This document shows positions 1 to 7,922 of a stretch of 15,033 bases of DNA, in pieces (position 1 is the first letter of the stretch; the number at the start of each line of letters is the position of its first letter). The position numbers and the translations under genes were made by a program. This stretch comes from Bacteroidota bacterium. Its GTDB lineage: Bacteria > Bacteroidota > Ignavibacteria > SZUA-365 > JAADGX01. The notes beneath the pieces were generated by a model. It made no database searches, was not told the DNA's origin, and was given only the letters and a program-made list of their open reading frames with translations. The stretch lies in assembly GCA_024276335.1 (NCBI GenBank), contig JAJRXL010000241.1, forward strand, positions 1 to 15,033. Direction: 5' to 3'.

Positions 1-615
1 ACCAGTCTCGTCCCGGCGAGCGTTTACGAGCACAAGACAGTCCTGGTGGCCGGAAGTACCTGGCCTGCCGATGAAGACCATCTCTTTCCCGTCATGGAAA
101 AACTCGATCACAACCAGTCCGACCTTCTGTTTATCCTCGTGCCCCACGAGCCGAACGTGGAACATCTCGACCAGATCGAATTCAAATTGGGCAAGCGATT
201 ATCCATCATACGCTTTTCCGCCCTCGCGCACTATTCCGGGGAGAAAGTAATTCTCATCGACTGCGTAGGGATTCTCCTGTCGCTCTACGCCGTCGCTGAC
301 GTGGCCTTCGTGGGTGGCGGCTTTCACACGAATGTTCACAACGTGCTTGAACCCGCCGCGTACGGCGCTCCGGTCGTATTCGGACCGCATACGGGAAAAT
401 CCCAGGAAGCCCGCGCGTTAACGGATTCCGGGGGTGGGTACAGGGTACAAACCAGGCGGGAGTTGTACCGGATGCTGCGGCGCTTTCTTTCCGACAGCGA
501 GCACAGACAGGCAATAGGTGACGCGGCCCGAAGGTTCGTTCAACAACGCGGGGGAACAACGGACAAAATCGCCGACTATCTTGAAGCACTTTTACGGAGG
601 AATGGGCACGGGTGA
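1..615 (+). CDS. waaA: 3-deoxy-D-manno-octulosonic acid (Kdo) transferase, C-terminal part
   Basis: The reading frame is open from base 1, so the 5' part of the gene lies outside the window; about 204 residues remain, roughly the C-terminal half of a family that is usually near 420 residues. WaaA/KdtA moves Kdo from CMP-Kdo onto lipid A precursor at the inner face of the cytoplasmic membrane and has a GT-B fold. Seen here: a GSTWPADE segment at about residues 18-25 of the fragment, typical of the start of the C-terminal nucleotide-sugar domain, then a DCVG...LSLYAVADVAFVGGGF stretch and the NVHNVLEPAAYG signature with a following PVVFGPH (about residues 105-130). These are the hallmark blocks of the family. 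The gene ends in TGA, 23 bases before the convergent mazG end. A GTG at 46 is an internal codon, not the start. Confidence 0.93.
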   Translation, partial: TSLVPASVYEHKTVLVAGSTWPADEDHLFPVMEKLDHNQSDLLFILVPHEPNVEHLDQIEFKLGKRLSIIRFSALAHYSGEKVILIDCVGILLSLYAVADVAFVGGGFHTNVHNVLEPAAYGAPVVFGPHTGKSQEARALTDSGGGYRVQTRRELYRMLRRFLSDSEHRQAIGDAARRFVQQRGGTTDKIADYLEALLRRNGHG

Positions 616-638
616 TTGCGACCAGCGCGTACGAGAAG

Positions 639-1409
639 CTACGATCTTGCCGCGGTCTTTGCCTCCTCCCAGTACACATCCATATCCTCCAGGGATGCGC
701 GATGGATGTCCTTGCCTTCTTCCACGAATTTTTTTTCCATGTACTGAAAACGACGGATGAATTTCTCATTCGTCCTGCGCAAGGCCGCTTCCGGATCGAC
801 GTCCACAAACCGGGCATAGTTGACCAGGGCGAATAAAAGATCTCCAAGTTCTTCTTCGATCCTGTCCTGTTCCGTATCCTTCACCGCTGATTTGAGCTCC
901 CGGATTTCCTCCTCCACCTTTTGCCATACTTCGTCCCGGTGCGGCCAGTCAAACTCGATCTTGGAGGCCTTGTCCTGAAGACGGGTCGCCCTGAGCAACG
1001 CGGGCAGGTTCCTGGGGACGCCGTCAACGGCAGAAGTTCTTCCTTCTTCTCGTTTCAGTTTTTCCCAGTTCACTTTCACCATCACCGCGCCATCAACCTC
1101 GGTGTCACCAAAGACGTGCGGGTGCCGCCGGATCAGCTTGTCGGTAATCGACGCGATAACATCTTCATGGTTGAATAAGCCTTCGTCTTCGGCTATGCGT
1201 GAGTGGAACAGAACGTGCAACAGCAAGTCGCCGAGTTCATGGCACAATTCATCGTAGTTCTTTTCGTCGATAGCTTCCACGACCTCGTACGCTTCTTCAA
1301 TGGTGTGTCCCTTGATGGAGTCAAAGGTTTGCTCGCGGTCCCACGGACATTCCTTGCGCAAGCGGGCAACGATTGCTACCAGGTTATCGAACGAAATATC
1401 TTCTTGCAT
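639..1409 (-). CDS. mazG: Nucleoside triphosphate pyrophosphohydrolase MazG
   Basis: MazG hydrolyses nucleoside triphosphates to monophosphate and pyrophosphate in the cytoplasm; it is linked to clearing aberrant nucleotides and to lowering ppGpp in E. coli. The 256-residue length is close to the usual 260. Both tandem MazG domains are visible: domain one has EEAYE at residues 38-42 and ELGD at 58-61, with CPWD at 21-24; domain two has EEEIRE at 166-171 and EELGD at 186-190. These E/D residues form the EExxE...ExxD magnesium site. The end, MDVYWEEAK, matches the normal family end, so the TAG at 639-641 is a genuine stop. The ATG at 1407-1409 has a GAGG just upstream (three-base gap, short). 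It lies downstream of the propeller gene on the same strand, but a hairpin terminator separates them. It is convergent with waaA. Confidence 0.95.
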   Translation of the reverse strand: MQEDISFDNLVAIVARLRKECPWDREQTFDSIKGHTIEEAYEVVEAIDEKNYDELCHELGDLLLHVLFHSRIAEDEGLFNHEDVIASITDKLIRRHPHVFGDTEVDGAVMVKVNWEKLKREEGRTSAVDGVPRNLPALLRATRLQDKASKIEFDWPHRDEVWQKVEEEIRELKSAVKDTEQDRIEEELGDLLFALVNYARFVDVDPEAALRRTNEKFIRRFQYMEKKFVEEGKDIHRASLEDMDVYWEEAKTAARS

Positions 1410-1451
1410 GTGCCTCTCGTATTTAAACGCGTCGAAACGTTGTTAAAGAAA

Positions 1452-1474
1452 GAGGCTATCGAACCGATAGCCTC
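1452..1474 (-). terminator. Intrinsic terminator of the propeller/T9SS cargo gene
   Basis: A perfect inverted repeat: ten-base arms at 1452-1461 and 1465-1474 (GAGGCTATCG / CGATAGCCTC) around a three-base loop. On the minus strand it starts 25 bases after the stop codon at 1500 and is followed by a T-rich run (TCTTTCTTTAA, 1451-1441). This is the arrangement of a Rho-independent terminator, though the T-run is interrupted. It sits between the propeller gene and mazG, so mazG needs either readthrough or its own promoter; I see no clear promoter in the 40 bases left. Confidence 0.75.
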
Positions 1475-1499
1475 GCTTCGTGTTTTCGCCGGGAAACAA

Positions 1500-4127
1500 T
1501 CATCTCACCACTACCATTTTTTTCACACGGGCTTCGCGTCCGGTCCACAATGTGTAGTAATAGACGCCGGGGGTGAGATCCGCACCATCAACAACAACCG
1601 CATGGGTTCCCGCATCAACGGCCCCGGAAAGCAACGTCTTCACCAGTTTGCCGGAGGTATCGTGAAGGAGTAGTTCGATGGAAGTTCTCTGGTTCAACGA
1701 AAAAGAAATCTCCGTGTGCAACTGCCGCGACTGTGAACCGGGACCGAACGGGTTGGGATAATTCTGGCGCAATTCGACAGTGGCGGGAGCGGTGCCATCG
1801 GATTCGACACCAAGAACGGTGCTGGTCATCCACATGCCGCGCCCGTGGCTGGCCGCGTAGATCACCCGTGTTCGCGTCACCTTGATATCATCCACCACGA
1901 CAACCGGAAATCCCCGACCGAACGGCTTCCACGACGCACCCTGATCCACGCTTATGTACATTCCCACATCCGTTCCCACGTACAAGGTGGTAGGATCCAA
2001 CGGGTCCACCTCGATGACATTTACCGGCGCATTCGGCAAAACATCAGCGCCTGATCCTTTCAGCTTATCCCACGTCTGACCGCCATCAAACGTCACGTAC
2101 ACTCCCGCGCGGGAATCGAAGCTCGACGTGGTTACGTACGCTATATCAGCGTCAACCGGATCGACGGTGACACGCGTGAGATACAGGTTCGGCACTTTTT
2201 TCGAACCGGAACCATTTATTCGCTCCCACACGGGATTCGGACTCGAGGCATTCGTCGTTCTCCATACACGCCCGTTTCCGGTCACTGCATACACGACCTT
2301 GGTATTTGACGGCGCCACGGCGATAGAGGATATCTGGTTGAACGTGCTGTTGCTGCCCGTCAGGTCAGGACTGATGGCGGTCCATTGCAACCCGCCACTA
2401 TTGGTTCGGTACACGACGTTGCGCGAGGTGTACAATACCAGGTGATTCAGCGGGTCCATGACAATCGGCGTTACCCAGTGCGCAGGCTGGGAAGGGTTGA
2501 TCCCCGCCCTGATGTTCATCCAGCTTGACCCGCCGTTCGTGGATTTCCGTATAGTTCCGAACTGGGATTCCGCGTATATGATGTTCGAATTCTTATGATC
2601 CACGACAACGTACATTCCGTCACCACCGAGGATGTGGTTCCATGCACCGCTTCCGACAACACCCTTGTTCGTGCCGTTGTCCTGTGTTCCACCATAGAGT
2701 TTTTCGGGAGCCTGGGGATCGAACGCCATGGCATAAAATTGGAACGTCACCAGCCCGTTGTTGAGATTCGTCCATTGGAGACGGCTGGTTGCACGTGTAT
2801 TCTCACACCGGTACATCCCTCCGTCATTCCCCACGTACATGCGAGATGGATTTACCGGGTCAAATGCAAACACATGTTGGTCAACGTGAACCGGGTACAG
2901 GGGATCCGACGACCCCGAGACACGAATAAACGATTCACCAAAATTCGTGCTTCGCCAGATACTGATCCCGCCCACGAAAACGATGTTCTCATCCCGGGGA
3001 TGAAAGGCAACGGCGAGATTGTAATCACCCTGACCGTTCATGAATTTCCTGAAATTCAGGAGGTTCGAAGCAGGCATCCGCTGCCAGGAATCACCACCAT
3101 CCGTCGTACGATAGACCCCCAGCAAGTCGTCGTTATTGCGGTAGTTGCGCTTGACGATCACGGCTATAAGAGTATTCGGCCTGGAGGGACTGATGGCTAA
3201 CTGAATCCTGCCGATCGAATCCGTTTTGGGAAGCCCGTTTGCCAGACGGGCGAACGAAAAACGTTTTCCCCAGCGATCGCTCCGGTAAATGCCGTTCGCA
3301 CCCGATCCGCCTGAAAAACCCATGGCCACGTACAGCCGTGAAGGTTCGAAAGGATCCAAGACGATATCGCGCGCCGGTCCGCTGATGACATTCTGCCACG
3401 TTTTCCCCGCGTTGGTGGTTTTATACACCCCGCCTGAACTTGACAACGACGCTGCGACAAAAATTGTATCCGCCGACAAGGGATGGATGACAATCTTGTT
3501 GAACGCTTTCCCGTGAAGAGGCAGCGGCAAGTTCAGCGCCGTCCAGGTGTTTCCTCCGTCTTCGCTGCGATAGACGTCGTCGCCAAAAACACGATCCCAG
3601 TTGTTCGTGCCTTCTCCCGTCCCGATGATGATACGCTGGGTATTATTCGGATCGATGGCAATGGAACCAATTGCGAGAGACGGCAGGTGGTCAGTGAGCG
3701 GCACCCAGGAGGCTCCGCCATCGTACGACTTCCACAGGCCACCCGAGGCCGCTCCGGCGTACACGATATTGCCATCGTTCGGATCGACGGCAATGGCGCG
3801 CATTCGTCCGGCATAATTCTCCGGCCCCAGGGAAACCCACTGGTTTGCATACCCTTCCTTGGCCAGGGCGTTCCAAACAACGGCCTCCTTCAAGCTTTGC
3901 ACGGCTGCTCTTCTTCCCTCGTCCAACGGCACGCGCGAATTGTAGGTGCGTTGATACACGAACCACTCCAATGCCATCCCGATCTTTTCCCCTTTGCTCA
4001 CCGACGACACATCTACCCTGGGGGTATCCGGAAATTGATGCATCGAAGGGGGCATGCCAAGAAGTGCTATGCCCAGGGCCGTAACGACGAAGAGTACCGG
4101 CCGTATTTTGTTCTTTATTCGTTCCAT
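1500..4127 (-). CDS. Secreted BNR/Asp-box beta-propeller protein with T9SS type A sorting domain
   Basis: An 875-residue secreted protein. Residues 1-30 form a signal peptide (MERIKNK then a hydrophobic stretch). The body carries about ten Asp-box repeats of the form S/T-x-D-G-G-x-S/T-W (for example KSYDGGASW near residue 133, RSEDGGNTW near 187, KTTNAGKTW near 236, RTTDGGDSW near 340, KSTNGGSSW near 528, VTFDGGQTW near 678). Each is preceded by an I-x-x-DP-x-x-P-x-x-x-Y-V-type strand, as in sortilin/VPS10-like or GH74-like tandem propellers. Residues ~785-875 are a C-terminal sorting domain with QNYPNPF, LVKTLLSG, PGVYYYTL and a basic end (ARVKKMVVVR), so T9SS export and surface attachment or release are inferred. 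I chose the ATG at 4127 because GAAAGG lies ten bases upstream and the signal peptide begins there; an ATG at 4166 has no ribosome site. No catalytic residues can be assigned, so enzyme activity is unknown. Confidence 0.88.
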   Translation of the reverse strand: MERIKNKIRPVLFVVTALGIALLGMPPSMHQFPDTPRVDVSSVSKGEKIGMALEWFVYQRTYNSRVPLDEGRRAAVQSLKEAVVWNALAKEGYANQWVSLGPENYAGRMRAIAVDPNDGNIVYAGAASGGLWKSYDGGASWVPLTDHLPSLAIGSIAIDPNNTQRIIIGTGEGTNNWDRVFGDDVYRSEDGGNTWTALNLPLPLHGKAFNKIVIHPLSADTIFVAASLSSSGGVYKTTNAGKTWQNVISGPARDIVLDPFEPSRLYVAMGFSGGSGANGIYRSDRWGKRFSFARLANGLPKTDSIGRIQLAISPSRPNTLIAVIVKRNYRNNDDLLGVYRTTDGGDSWQRMPASNLLNFRKFMNGQGDYNLAVAFHPRDENIVFVGGISIWRSTNFGESFIRVSGSSDPLYPVHVDQHVFAFDPVNPSRMYVGNDGGMYRCENTRATSRLQWTNLNNGLVTFQFYAMAFDPQAPEKLYGGTQDNGTNKGVVGSGAWNHILGGDGMYVVVDHKNSNIIYAESQFGTIRKSTNGGSSWMNIRAGINPSQPAHWVTPIVMDPLNHLVLYTSRNVVYRTNSGGLQWTAISPDLTGSNSTFNQISSIAVAPSNTKVVYAVTGNGRVWRTTNASSPNPVWERINGSGSKKVPNLYLTRVTVDPVDADIAYVTTSSFDSRAGVYVTFDGGQTWDKLKGSGADVLPNAPVNVIEVDPLDPTTLYVGTDVGMYISVDQGASWKPFGRGFPVVVVDDIKVTRTRVIYAASHGRGMWMTSTVLGVESDGTAPATVELRQNYPNPFGPGSQSRQLHTEISFSLNQRTSIELLLHDTSGKLVKTLLSGAVDAGTHAVVVDGADLTPGVYYYTLWTGREARVKKMVVVR

Positions 4128-4177
4128 CCCGTTAAAACCTTTCTCAAATAAGACAACATCCCTCATCTACGATCGCT

Positions 4178-4193
4178 CCGACGTTATCGTCGG
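4178..4193. repeat. Small palindrome in the divergent intergenic region
   Basis: Perfect six-base arms CCGACG / CGTCGG separated by TTAT. It lies 50 bases upstream of the propeller gene start (in its probable leader) and about 50-90 bases upstream of the suggested amrA promoter. It could be a small leader hairpin or an operator half-site pair; nothing in the sequence decides between these. Confidence 0.35.
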
Positions 4194-4242
4194 CTTGCAA
4201 ACTGTTCGCATCCTCCCCTGCACAAGACCCGCTCCTAAAATA

Positions 4243-4273
4243 TTGGAGACATTTGCAGGAAATTCTATTATTG
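4243..4273 (+). promoter_or_regulatory. Possible promoter of the amrA-amrB-DUF2520 operon
   Basis: TTG at 4243-4245 and TATTATTG at 4266-4273 are 20 bases apart, which resembles the Bacteroidota -33 TTG / -7 TAnnTTTG promoter with one mismatch in the -7 element. Transcription would start near 4280 and give a leader of about 120 bases. The rest of the 274-base divergent region (4128-4401) shows only the small palindrome at 4178-4193 and purine-rich sequence (GAAGGGGGAAAG, around 4359-4370). AT-rich sequence yields such matches by chance. Confidence 0.35.
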
Positions 4274-4401
4274 TAAGTTATCACAGCAATGAAGGAAAGG
4301 CAAGAGACACCGCGCTGCCTCCCATTCCACGACGTGATGAATCATTGAAGAAAAATTGAAGGGGGAAAGAAAAATCAATATTTTACCGGCGGAAGTGTAC
4401 C

Positions 4402-4959
4402 GTGTTAACTGAAGACGAAAAAAAACAACTCCTTGAAATTGCCCGGGACGCCATTCGAAGCACCCTGGAAAGGACGCCTCTGCCGGAAGTCCAGACGGAT
4501 TCCGCCGTCTTGAAGGGACCCGGGGCGGCGTTCGTGACACTCAGAAAACACGGCGAGCTGCGCGGCTGCATCGGTACCATCGAACCACGATCACCGCTAT
4601 ACCTGGTCGTTCAGAACATGGCCATCCAGGCCGCGTCCGCAGATTACCGCTTCGAACCCGTTACCTTGAACGAGCTGGATGATCTCTCCATCGAGATCTC
4701 CGTCCTTTCGCCGCCGGAACCGCTCACCGCACCCGAAGAAATCATCATCGGAGTCCACGGTTTGATAATTGAAAAAGCCTGGACACGGGGCCTGCTTCTG
4801 CCCCAGGTTGCCGGCGAGCGCGGTTGGACAGCGGAAGAATTCCTCGAGAACGTCTGCATAAAAGCTGGACTGCCCGGGTCGGCCTGGAAGGACCCGGACG
4901 CGAAACTCTGGAAGTTTACGGCAACAGTGTTCAGTGAAGACGAGATGGGAAATGAATAA
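4402..4959 (+). CDS. amrA: AmmeMemoRadiSam system protein A (AMMECR1 domain)
   Basis: A 185-residue single-domain protein of the AMMECR1 family, about the normal length. The diagnostic LRGCIGT motif is at residues 53-59, with the preceding FVTLRKHGELRG and the later pieces AASADYRFEPVT, IEISVLSPPEPL and the GLIIEKAWTRGLLLPQVA block in the expected order. The biochemical role of this family is not established; in bacteria it occurs with a MEMO-like protein and a radical SAM enzyme. The start is GTG with GGAAG six bases upstream; no better ATG exists nearby. Its stop TAA lies inside the first codons of the next gene (8-base overlap), so translation is probably coupled. It is first in a three-gene operon that continues into amrB and a DUF2520 Rossmann protein. 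Confidence 0.93.
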   Translation: MLTEDEKKQLLEIARDAIRSTLERTPLPEVQTDSAVLKGPGAAFVTLRKHGELRGCIGTIEPRSPLYLVVQNMAIQAASADYRFEPVTLNELDDLSIEISVLSPPEPLTAPEEIIIGVHGLIIEKAWTRGLLLPQVAGERGWTAEEFLENVCIKAGLPGSAWKDPDAKLWKFTATVFSEDEMGNE

Positions 4960-5806
4960 CGGGTACCTCGTCAGGAAACCGGCGGTTGCCGGCATGTTCT
5001 ATCCCGCGGACCGGGAGACACTGGCACACGATATCCGGCGCATGCTCGAAAATGCTTCCGCACCACGTATCGCCGGAAACGTTACGGGGCTTGTCGCTCC
5101 GCATGCAGGCTACATGTATTCAGGTCTGGTGGCGGCGGCGGCCTACGCGGTACTTGAGGGTACAACCTATGATACCGTGATTGTGATTTCGCCCAGCCAC
5201 AGGGATCCATTCAGCGGTGTGTCCATCTACCACGGTGACGCGTACAGCACTCCTCTCGGCACGATCCCGATCGATACCGCGCTGCGGGAAAAGCTGACCG
5301 CCGAGAGCGCCTTGCTCTTCGCCTCATCGACAGGTCACCGCGCCGAACACGCCGTGGAAGTTCAACTTCCGTTTCTTCAACTTGTGCTGGATGATTTCAA
5401 GCTGTTGCCTGCCGTCATGGGCGATCAAACTCTTCAAACATGCGAGGTATTTGCAGCCGCGCTGTCAAAACACGTCGATCCGGATTCATGCCTTGTCGTC
5501 GCCTCTTCCGACCTTTCCCACTACTACCCGCAATCTCGCGCGCGCGAACTGGATACCGTCGCCGCCCGCGACATCGAGGCATTCGATCCCTACCAGTTCA
5601 TGGCCGATCTTGCGGCATCCCGCACCGAGGCCTGTGGAGCCGGACCGATAGCCGCCGCCATGCTTGCCTGCCGCGAGCTGGGAGCGGATCGTGCGCGGGT
5701 TATCGCCCAATGCACATCCGGTGATGTCAGCGGCGATACTTCCGCCGTCGTGGGGTACCTCTCTGCCCTGTTCTGGAAGAACGGTCACCGGGAAAGTAAT
5801 GCCTGA
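4952..5806 (+). CDS. amrB: AmmeMemoRadiSam system protein B (MEMO1 family)
   Basis: A 284-residue protein of the MEMO family, related to extradiol dioxygenases. Visible blocks: the family N-terminus RKPAVAGMFYPAD (residues 8-20), GLVAPHAGYMYSG with His51, ISPSHRD with His83, the HAVEVQLPFLQ block, SSDLSHYYP, and EACGAGP with Cys228. His51, His83 and Cys228 correspond to the three metal-ligand positions described for human MEMO1 (His49, His81, Cys244), so metal binding is likely. Function in bacteria is unknown. The ATG at 4952 is preferred over GTG at 4934 because it begins at the conserved family N-terminus. It overlaps amrA by 8 bases, and the next gene overlaps its own end by 8 bases, which suggests coupled translation of all three. 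Confidence 0.94.
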   Translation: MNNGYLVRKPAVAGMFYPADRETLAHDIRRMLENASAPRIAGNVTGLVAPHAGYMYSGLVAAAAYAVLEGTTYDTVIVISPSHRDPFSGVSIYHGDAYSTPLGTIPIDTALREKLTAESALLFASSTGHRAEHAVEVQLPFLQLVLDDFKLLPAVMGDQTLQTCEVFAAALSKHVDPDSCLVVASSDLSHYYPQSRARELDTVAARDIEAFDPYQFMADLAASRTEACGAGPIAAAMLACRELGADRARVIAQCTSGDVSGDTSAVVGYLSALFWKNGHRESNA

Positions 5807-6671
5807 CGCGACCGCCTGGATTATAGGAGCGGGACGCGTTGGAACCGCCATCGCTCACGTGATGAAAAATCACGGGATCACGGTCTTGAACATCATCAGT
5901 ACCAAGTACTCACGTGCACAGGCACTTGCCGCCAAGACCGGGGCCAAGGCGTACGCCAATATTCCGGAACATGAGCCGTGGCCGGATTGGTTGGCGCTCA
6001 CCGTCCGGGACGACGTTATTGCGGACGTTGTCAATCTTCTCGACGCACGCATTAAAACACAAAACCAGCACACGGCATGTTTCCACTGTTCCGGTGTGCA
6101 TGGCTCCTCACTCCTGTCGCCACTTGCGGAACACGGCTGGACGGTGTTTTCCTTCCATCCCATCCAGACGTTTTACTCGGTAGAGATTCGTCCCGAAGTC
6201 GTGGAAAATATATACGTGGGTATCGAGGGAACTGAAGACGGTTTGCAGGCGGCACAACGTCTCGCCCGCCTGTTCGGATGGAAACCGATGGTTATTCCCC
6301 AAGACCAGAAACCGCTCTATCACGCGGCATGCGTGTTCGCCTCCAACTTCATCACCGCCAGTTTCGGCGCTGCCCTGGACATCCTGGCCACCCTCGGCGT
6401 ACCGGAAAACACGGCGCGCGAAGCGTTGCTCCCGCTGTCCCAGACCTCCATCAATGCCCTTGCCCACCTGCCGCCCCACGAAGCAATCACGGGTCCCCTC
6501 ATTCGCGGCGACGTGGATACCGTTGCGAAACATATCCAGGTGCTCTCCACGAACCGGGTTTACCAGGAGATGTACAGGGAAATGTGCCGAACAATCCTGG
6601 AAATATTGCAGCGACATAATCTCTCTCCCGACTGGAAGGACAAGATGCGGTCAGCGCTCGATTCGGATTAA
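5799..6671 (+). CDS. Rossmann-fold, DUF2520 domain protein (ProC-like dehydrogenase superfamily)
   Basis: A 290-residue protein. Residues ~1-110 form a Rossmann domain with IIGAGRVGTAI near the start (GxGxxG dinucleotide site) and a strand ending in NIIST that may bind the cofactor ribose. This is followed by CFHCSGVHG and FHPIQTF, then the helical DUF2520 half with KPLYHAACVFASNF, LPLSQTSINAL and AITGPLIRGDVDTV. The family resembles NADP-dependent 6-phosphogluconate/pyrroline-5-carboxylate reductase folds, but no substrate is known. The ATG at 5799 has GGGAAAG a few bases upstream and overlaps the amrB stop by 8 bases; an in-frame ATG at 5664 would extend deep into amrB and is rejected. It is the last gene of the amr operon. 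The usual third partner of amrA/amrB, the radical SAM protein, is absent here. Confidence 0.9.
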   Translation: MPDATAWIIGAGRVGTAIAHVMKNHGITVLNIISTKYSRAQALAAKTGAKAYANIPEHEPWPDWLALTVRDDVIADVVNLLDARIKTQNQHTACFHCSGVHGSSLLSPLAEHGWTVFSFHPIQTFYSVEIRPEVVENIYVGIEGTEDGLQAAQRLARLFGWKPMVIPQDQKPLYHAACVFASNFITASFGAALDILATLGVPENTAREALLPLSQTSINALAHLPPHEAITGPLIRGDVDTVAKHIQVLSTNRVYQEMYREMCRTILEILQRHNLSPDWKDKMRSALDSD

Positions 6672-6688
6672 AGCAGAAAATAGAAATA

Positions 6689-6705
6689 CGCATCGCCACG
6701 ATGTG
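6689..6705 (-). terminator. Possible terminator after the GT4 glycosyltransferase gene
   Basis: Seven-base arms (6689-6695 and 6699-6705, one G-T pair) with a three-base loop lie 15 bases beyond the stop of the minus-strand glycosyltransferase gene. On that strand the hairpin is followed by GTATTTCTATTTT, which is T-rich. On the plus strand the following bases are A/G-rich, so it would not serve the DUF2520 gene well. The stem is short, so the call is weak. Confidence 0.45.
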
Positions 6706-6719
6706 GAAAGTGAAAATCG

Positions 6720-7862
6720 TTACCTGCCCGTCAATTCCTTCGCGATTTGGCGCAGCGCTTTTTCTTCCCGTTCCCACTTGAACCGATTCCTAGCGGATAC
6801 GCACGCTTCCTTGCACTTCTCGTACGTCTTTCTGTCATCCAGAAGCTTGTCGATTGCCGCGCGGATGGATTCCGGTTTCCCCGGGTCGCACGTACATCCG
6901 ACCTCTTCTTCACGAACAACGGCTCCCAGTTCCGGGAAATCGCTGGCAACCACCGGCACGCAGGCCATGATGTACTCGAAAAGCTTGTTGGGAAGGCTTA
7001 GGTAATAACTGCGTCCAAGGTTTTCAATCACGCATAAGCCGATATCCGCGGACGCGGTGTAAACCGGGAGGTCATGAACAGGCACTGCCGGAAGAAAACA
7101 CACACGCTCGCGCATTCCCAGGATTTCCGCGTACGCCGCGATCTCCCCTTGCAACGGACCATCGCCAAGAAAGACGATGGAAGCATCAACACGGGATTGG
7201 ATGGCGTCAAGAATCACGAACGCGCCCCGCCCTTTTTGCAATCCTCCCTGCGAGAGGAGAAGGAATTTTGCCGGAGGAACACCGCACCGTCTCCGGAACG
7301 TTTCATCCCGCTCGTGCCGAACCGACAACGGGTAATTCCTGATCACCTCGACCCGTGGGAACCGATCACGCAGGATACTTGCGATGGATTCGTTGACGGT
7401 TGTCACCATCTTCGCATGCCGGGAGTACTTCTTTTCCACCATCCTCCAGAACGTCCTGCGAAGCGGCTTGCCCTGAAGAGTGGAAAGGTCGGAATACAAT
7501 TCACGCGAATCGTACCAAACGATCTTGCGCCGTCCGGCAGAAACCGCCGCCGGCAACGAGTACAGATCGGTGGCAAGATACACATCGGCGTCGAGAGAGG
7601 ACGCGGCCGTGCGCGCTCCCGCGTAAAAAGACGACCAGGCGGCGGGAAACGATTCCCGGGAAAAAGCCGGAATCAACGTAACCACGATACCGTCCAGCTT
7701 GAAATTTTCCGGCGCCCTACCGGCGCCGACGATCGTCACTTCGCCCAGTTCCCGTAGCGACCGCGCGAATTTCCAGCACCGCGAGTCTTTCCGCGGGTCG
7801 CCCATGAAGACGAGACAAAACCGGGGACGATAATGTTGTGCGCGTGGCATGAGGCAAGACAT
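6720..7862 (-). CDS. Family 4 glycosyltransferase (GT-B fold)
   Basis: A 380-residue protein the size of typical GT4 enzymes, which transfer a sugar from a nucleotide donor to a glycan or lipid acceptor on the cytoplasmic side of the membrane. N-terminal half: FCLVFMGDPRKDSR (residues ~15-27), VYLATDL (94-100), YDSREL (117-122), and the linker VIRNYPL (173-179). C-terminal half: LLSQGGLQKGRG (202-213), FLGDGPL (231-237) and the donor-binding stretch VIENLGRSYYLSLPNKLFEY (278-297) followed by ACVPVVASDFPEL. The exact sugar is not readable. The ATG at 7862 or the one at 7850 could be the start; neither has a good ribosome site, and the first beta strand needs to begin before residue 20. It lies 60 bases downstream of the interrupted PorV-like gene on the same strand and may be the last gene of that operon. 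Confidence 0.88.
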   Translation of the reverse strand: MSCLMPRAQHYRPRFCLVFMGDPRKDSRCWKFARSLRELGEVTIVGAGRAPENFKLDGIVVTLIPAFSRESFPAAWSSFYAGARTAASSLDADVYLATDLYSLPAAVSAGRRKIVWYDSRELYSDLSTLQGKPLRRTFWRMVEKKYSRHAKMVTTVNESIASILRDRFPRVEVIRNYPLSVRHERDETFRRRCGVPPAKFLLLSQGGLQKGRGAFVILDAIQSRVDASIVFLGDGPLQGEIAAYAEILGMRERVCFLPAVPVHDLPVYTASADIGLCVIENLGRSYYLSLPNKLFEYIMACVPVVASDFPELGAVVREEEVGCTCDPGKPESIRAAIDKLLDDRKTYEKCKEACVSARNRFKWEREEKALRQIAKELTGR

Positions 7863-7880
7863 GTAAACTCGTGAAAAGCG

Positions 7881-7906
7881 GGAAAACGGGCGGCCGCGGA
7901 AAACGG
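7881..7906. repeat. Short direct repeat flanking a GC palindrome
   Basis: GGAAAACGG occurs at 7881-7889 and again at 7898-7906, with GCGGCCGC between them. It fills the gap between the PorV-like gene and the GT4 gene. No stable terminator is formed. The meaning is unknown and it may be chance. Confidence 0.3.
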
Positions 7907-7922
7907 AATAATGCCGACCCGT

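Noticed and set aside
3483..4151. Plus-strand open frame of 222 codons opposite the large propeller gene
   Set aside because: No recognisable motif, no ribosome site, and it lies entirely within a well-supported coding region on the other strand.
5664..5798. Upstream in-frame ATG extending the DUF2520 protein by 45 residues
   Set aside because: It would overlap amrB by about 140 bases, and the extra residues are amrB sequence read in another frame. The ATG at 5799 has a good ribosome site and begins right at the Rossmann strand.
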